Source: an uncultured Ruminococcus sp.
GTDB taxonomy: Bacteria; Bacillota; Clostridia; Oscillospirales; Acutalibacteraceae
Direction of reading: 5' to 3'
Length of the DNA: 7,893 nt
Assembly (NCBI GenBank): GCA_902762335.1
Contig: CACWNZ010000050.1
Location: forward strand, 1 to 7,893
The position numbers and the translations under genes were made by a program. The first letter of the stretch is position 1. Each line of letters starts with the position of its first letter. Below, piece by piece: positions 5,409 to 7,893 of the stretch. Under the pieces are notes generated by a model. It searched no databases, had not been told where the DNA came from, and worked only from the letters and a program-made list of their open reading frames with translations.

Positions 5409-7127
5409 ATGCTCAAAAAAGCAGCTTTTTCATTCTTAGTGCTTATAGTACTTCTGTTTGGCGCGGCTTTTGCCTTAAACGCCCATGCAGCGCAGGACAC
5501 GGCTGTTTCGGCGCAGACAGCGGAAAGGGTCACGGATTTCAGGATAAGCTCGTCGCGTATCAGCCTTGGCGAAAGCGTTGTGATACGGCTGAAAAGGGCG
5601 GACAGCTCTCAGGCGTATTCGGTAAGCTATTTCGTGCGCTCATCGCCGGACGCTAAATGGCGCAGGATAGCAAACGGTGAAAACAAATACTCGGTAAAGT
5701 ATCTGCCCGGTAAGTCGCTGAATTATGAGTTCAAGGCTGCGGCAAAGGGCGCAGACGGCAAAACGATCTCAAAGAGCTTTGTCGTTGCGGTGGTAAAGGA
5801 CACGGGCAAGCCTCTTGAGATAAAGACGAACGCCGAAACGCAGACTATTGCCCTCGGCAGCAGCGTAAAGCTCAAAAGCTATCTTACGGGCGGCGTAAGC
5901 CCCTACAGATACAGCTTTTCCTATAGCCTTAACGGCGTAAAGTGGAAGTCCCTCGTCAAGAACAGCAAGCTCAGCTATAAAAAGTACACACCCGCAAAGG
6001 CGGGATATTATACTGTCGTTAATTACGGCAAGGACAGCTCGGGAAAGCTCGTTCAGAAGAAGTCTGAGCTTATAGTCACCAACGAAACGGGGCAGGAGCT
6101 GAATAACACGACAAAGCAGCCCGCAGCGGCGGCTGTCGGCGCAAGACTGACGATAAACGCCTCTGCAAGCGGCGGTACTGCTCCTTATATGTACGAGGCA
6201 ATACTGACCTCTCCCGGCTCGGACGAAAAAACAGTAATAAAGAGCCTTAGCCGCGATCCCGCGATAAAGCTCACAGGCGGCAGGGCAGGCACATACAACG
6301 TAACTGTAACCGTAGTTGACTATGAAGGAAATACCGCTTCCGCAGTGATCCCCGCGGAATTCTACGGCGATACGGGCGAGGAGCTGACGGTCGCTCCAAA
6401 GGAATATCCCGCCTCGGTCACGGCAGGCACGTCGGTAGTTTTCGGCGCTGAGGTATCGGGCGGCGTTTCTCCGTATAATTATCAGACCCTCGTAAGACGC
6501 GCGGGCGGCGAATGGGAGACTGTCGGAGACGGAACGGACCCAGAATGCACCGTAATATTTGAGAAGTCCGGCTATTATGATTATAAAACGACCGTAACGG
6601 ACTTCAGCGGAGCGCAGAAGGAAACCGCAGGCTCGCTCATGGTGACCCTTGACAGTGACAAGCCCCTTGAAAACAGCTCGCTGATAATAAACAATCTCAT
6701 CACCACGGGCAGTGAGCTTAAGGTGAACGCTGCCGCAACGGGCGGCTCTGCGCCCTATACCTATAAGTATTATTACAGAAGGGTAGAGGCGACCGGCTGG
6801 ACAAGGATAAACAGGGACGAAAAGCAGGACGTATGCACCTGCCTTATAAATACCACGGGTCTGTTTGAGTTCAGGGTCGTCGCCACAGACCAAAAGGGCG
6901 CAAGCAGCGAAAGGATAATCCGCTATAACGTCGTAAAGGATACGGGCAAGCCCCTTAAGAGCGTTTCCACGGTGAGTGAAAGCATAGTTACAACGGGCGA
7001 TATAATAGGACTTGAGGCAAAGCCCTCGGGCGGCTCGGAGCCCTATTGCTATTGGTACTCAATGGCGTATGAGGACAAAGGAATGTCCTATATAGGCAGC
7101 AGCAGATACAACAGCAGCTTCAGATAG
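5409..7127 (+). CDS. Secreted protein of tandem ~95-residue Ig-like (triple-tyrosine-type) repeats, truncated at its C-terminus
   Basis: The open frame encodes 572 residues. Residues 1-27 are a classical signal peptide (KK, hydrophobic core, AHA|A cleavage), so the product is exported; no lipobox is seen. From residue 42 it consists of repeats: a divergent unit at about 42-130, then units with GG-x-x-PY-x-Y at G161, G255, G351, G445 and G541. Each is followed by an aromatic beta-hairpin, G-x-Y/F-x-x-x-V, D-x-x-G, and a boundary motif of the D-T-G-K-P-L type (D131 and equivalents). This resembles the Y_Y_Y/PKD-like beta-sandwich repeats common in surface proteins of Ruminococcus and relatives. 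The fold and an adhesive or scaffolding role are inferred. Cysteines occur only from the third GG unit onward. Unit five stops about 30 residues after its GG, at the junction near 7095-7124, so the natural C-terminus (anchor or catalytic domain) is missing. Confidence 0.85.
   Translation: MLKKAAFSFLVLIVLLFGAAFALNAHAAQDTAVSAQTAERVTDFRISSSRISLGESVVIRLKRADSSQAYSVSYFVRSSPDAKWRRIANGENKYSVKYLPGKSLNYEFKAAAKGADGKTISKSFVVAVVKDTGKPLEIKTNAETQTIALGSSVKLKSYLTGGVSPYRYSFSYSLNGVKWKSLVKNSKLSYKKYTPAKAGYYTVVNYGKDSSGKLVQKKSELIVTNETGQELNNTTKQPAAAAVGARLTINASASGGTAPYMYEAILTSPGSDEKTVIKSLSRDPAIKLTGGRAGTYNVTVTVVDYEGNTASAVIPAEFYGDTGEELTVAPKEYPASVTAGTSVVFGAEVSGGVSPYNYQTLVRRAGGEWETVGDGTDPECTVIFEKSGYYDYKTTVTDFSGAQKETAGSLMVTLDSDKPLENSSLIINNLITTGSELKVNAAATGGSAPYTYKYYYRRVEATGWTRINRDEKQDVCTCLINTTGLFEFRVVATDQKGASSERIIRYNVVKDTGKPLKSVSTVSESIVTTGDIIGLEAKPSGGSEPYCYWYSMAYEDKGMSYIGSSRYNSSFR
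5532..7124 (+). repeat. Five and a half tandem protein repeats within the secreted protein
   Basis: The GG of successive GGxxPYxY motifs falls at residues 161, 255, 351, 445 and 541, giving spacings of 94, 96, 94 and 96. The alternation suggests a two-unit (190-residue) higher-order repeat. Unit boundaries carry DTGKPLE, ETGQELN, DTGEELT, DSDKPLE and DTGKPLK. At DNA level the first and last boundaries are near-identical (gtaaaggacacgggcaag versus gtaaaggatacgggcaag), but the repeats are otherwise divergent. Confidence 0.85.
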
Positions 7128-7351
7128 TGCAGCCCCAGCAGCGTGAGCATGACGCGGTTCATGATGCGCACAAAGCGCATGCGCACAGGCCGAACCGTGT
7201 ACGCGCTGAATCTGAACAAGACCATGGGGTCAAACAGCTTTAAGTACAGCCATATCAGGAAAAGGGACAGTACAATTGCCGTCAGTATGAACAACCGGCG
7301 GTGTGTGGGATCGTAGAAAATCGGTTTTTGCTTTTCTTGCTTCTTTTCCAT
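7088..7351 (-). CDS. Unidentified membrane protein, N-terminal fragment cut at the junction
   Basis: An 87-codon frame starts at an ATG (7351) with AAGGAAGG 7 nt upstream. It encodes a hydrophilic basic/acidic start (MEKKQEKQKPIFYDPTHRR), a transmembrane helix at about 20-39, a basic loop with several R-x-R groups (54-66), and a second Leu-rich hydrophobic segment (67-86) that ends abruptly in P-I-stop. About the last two to ten codons come from the antisense of the neighbouring repeat gene, so the true protein was longer. KPIFYDPTHRR before a first helix is reminiscent of N-termini of membrane glycosyltransferases and polysaccharide-deacetylase fusions, but this is too short to name. Leucine is mostly CTG, whereas the genes to the left mix CTT, CTC and CTG, which suggests a different origin. 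The frame is open further upstream to a TTG at 7498, but no good SD supports that. Confidence 0.5.
   Translation of the reverse strand: MEKKQEKQKPIFYDPTHRRLFILTAIVLSLFLIWLYLKLFDPMVLFRFSAYTVRPVRMRFVRIMNRVMLTLLGLHYLKLLLYLLLPI
7095..7124. other. Junction of two truncated genes (rearrangement or chimeric join)
   Basis: The plus-strand repeat protein and the minus-strand membrane protein both lose their C-terminal coding potential here, facing each other. The overlap is an AGC/CAG-rich low-complexity run (gcagcagcag...acagcagc), a plausible site of short-homology recombination or of an assembly error. Codon preference differs on the two sides. Confidence 0.6.
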
Positions 7352-7468
7352 CGTCAGGCCTTCCTTGCGAACGGATAAAGATACGATGCTTTCCATATTC
7401 AGCGGCTCGAATGCTTTGAGCGGCAGTCCTATGAGATACGGTATTCCCGAAAGAAAATCCGTTCCCGT

Positions 7469-7498
7469 TCTACAGGCTTTTCTTTTATTTTGGGTCAA
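7469..7498 (-). promoter_or_regulatory. Possible promoter for the membrane-protein fragment
   Basis: On the minus strand TTGACC (7498-7493) and TGTAGA (7474-7469) are 18 nt apart, which would give a leader of about 110 nt before the ATG at 7351. The -10 match is weak and there is no independent support. Confidence 0.3.
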
Positions 7499-7546
7499 TC
7501 ATTTTTTTCGTGGGATTGACCATGCCACACTATAGGTTTTCGATGC

Positions 7547-7744
7547 CGTCCGTCAGTCTCGACATGAACCCCTGGCAATGCTTCAGGGGGGCCATCCTGA
7601 CGGCGACGAACTCAAGAACCGCCTGCTTTCTCCTCCGTCGGACCCAGGCAGCGTAGCATTGCCTGGAAATCCTGTCAAGGCCAGGCCCTTACGGATAGTT
7701 GGGTTGTACCCCTCAGGCTCGGAATCTAAGAACAACCTGCCTGA
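7547..7744 (+). ncRNA. Candidate structured RNA with complementary hairpin loops and an H-type pseudoknot
   Basis: The region 7500-7843 has no convincing gene but holds dense pairing. Helix A is 7547-7556 with 7597-7608 (cgtccgtcag, 2-nt bulge). Nested in it is hairpin B, 7569-7574 with 7584-7589 (cccctg/cagggg). Hairpin C is 7644-7650 with 7660-7666 (ccaggca/tgcctgg). The 9-nt loops of B and C are complementary (atgct, 7578-7582; agcat, 7655-7659), extendable to gcaatgct/agcattgc, as in a kissing loop. Hairpin D is 7669-7672 with 7693-7696 plus 7677-7680 with 7687-7690. Finally 7702-7707/7732-7737 (ggttgt/acaacc) and 7713-7718/7739-7744 (tcaggc/gcctga) interleave as a pseudoknot. The strand is inferred from the downstream ORF; no family is recognised and no promoter is obvious. 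Confidence 0.4.
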
Positions 7745-7769
7745 TCACCGCTGCTTCCATTGAATAAAA

Positions 7770-7838
7770 AAGGATCTTCCTGTAAGATTGGATATGCATC
7801 TTGGCGGATGTAACAAACCTAATCAAAAGGAGATCCTT
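7770..7838 (+). promoter_or_regulatory. Hairpin sequestering the ribosome-binding site of the downstream ORF
   Basis: aaggatct (7770-7777) is perfectly complementary to agatcctt (7831-7838). A G-U and a C-G pair extend the stem to 7779/7829, covering most of the SD AAAAGGAG (7825-7832). A transcript arriving from upstream would fold with the SD paired, while one starting inside the loop would not. Insertion sequences such as IS10 and IS50 use this logic to avoid activation by read-through. Confidence 0.5.
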
Positions 7839-7843
7839 ATATC

Positions 7844-7893
7844 ATGGATTATATACGAACCGACGCCGATGGGCAACTGATATTTACACAATC
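7844..7893 (+). CDS. Start of an unidentified protein (runs off the window), possibly a transposase
   Basis: An ATG at 7844 lies 11 nt after AGGAG and opens a frame encoding MDYIRTDADGQLIFTQ, which continues past the window edge with a serine codon begun. Sixteen residues are too few to assign. The hidden SD and the unusual leader fit an insertion-sequence transposase, but the residues do not match the start of IscB/IsrB, TnpB, IS110 or Y1 transposases as I know them. Confidence 0.5.
   Translation, partial: MDYIRTDADGQLIFTQ

Noticed and set aside
5769..6893. A 374-codon open frame on the minus strand, opposite the secreted repeat protein
   Set aside because: It lies wholly antisense to a well-supported gene, its residues show no domain or repeat logic, and it has no operon context. 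It is an open-frame shadow caused by the repeat gene's codon bias.
7352..7498. N-terminal extension of the membrane-protein fragment to a TTG at 7498
   Set aside because: No SD precedes the TTG, and its TTGACC context looks more like a -35 box. The ATG at 7351 has a good SD.
7578..7763. A 61-codon plus-strand open frame in the 7500-7843 region
   Set aside because: There is no SD before the ATG, the start lies in the loop of hairpin B, and the sequence is fully occupied by paired helices. It is better explained as structured RNA or DNA.
7500..7770. Group II intron or bridge-RNA (IS110) element
   Set aside because: No domain V-like hairpin and no reverse-transcriptase or IS110-type protein start is visible in the window.
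7547..7843. IscB/IsrB omega RNA (HEARO) identity for the structured region
   Set aside because: The position upstream of an ORF fits, but the ORF's first 16 residues lack the PLMP-type start expected of IscB/IsrB and I recognise no conserved HEARO sequence. It is kept only as one hypothesis.

Overview
The window looks like gut Firmicutes DNA, most likely from an Oscillospiraceae/Ruminococcus-type organism. This is inferred from the GntR(YtrA-type)-ABC cassette, the exonuclease/RecQ/UvrD-type protein, a secreted protein built of ~95-residue GGxxPYxY repeats, strong SD sequences and intermediate GC. No rRNA, tRNA or CRISPR array is visible, so the taxonomic call is soft.

Layout. (1) 1-356, + strand: the 3' end of a MATE-family efflux transporter with an apparent frameshift near base 31. 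It converges on (2) 402-2422, - strand: a two-gene unit made of an exonuclease-UvrD C-domain protein and a Nudix (MutT-like) hydrolase. One palindrome (353-405) serves as a bidirectional terminator and supplies both stop codons. The 506-aa helicase-like protein appears to be an in-frame internal deletion of a much larger exonuclease-RecQ-UvrD protein. (3) 2598-5204, - strand: a four-gene operon in transcription order GntR repressor, ABC ATPase, ABC-2 permease, ABC-2 permease. Its genes overlap or nearly abut, it ends at a hairpin, and it is driven by a TTGACA-17-TATACT promoter embedded in an array of three GntR-type operators. (4) 5409-7127, + strand: a secreted repeat protein with its own consensus promoter, broken off inside its last repeat unit.

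(5) From about 7095-7124 onward the DNA changes character. A minus-strand membrane-protein gene (7088-7351) with different codon preference is also cut off at the same point, so this is a recombination or assembly junction. Beyond it lies a stretch with no convincing gene (7500-7843), containing a compact set of interlocking helices (two hairpins with complementary loops, plus an H-type pseudoknot). It is followed by a hairpin that hides the ribosome-binding site of an ORF (7844-) running off the window. This end is the best candidate for something undescribed, probably a mobile element with a structured leader or ncRNA.

How it fits together: the GntR-ABC cassette is a self-regulated membrane export or stress module of the Ytr/Yhc kind. 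The Nudix/exonuclease pair is a nucleotide-pool and DNA-maintenance unit. The secreted protein is an extracellular repeat protein transcribed divergently from the ABC cassette.
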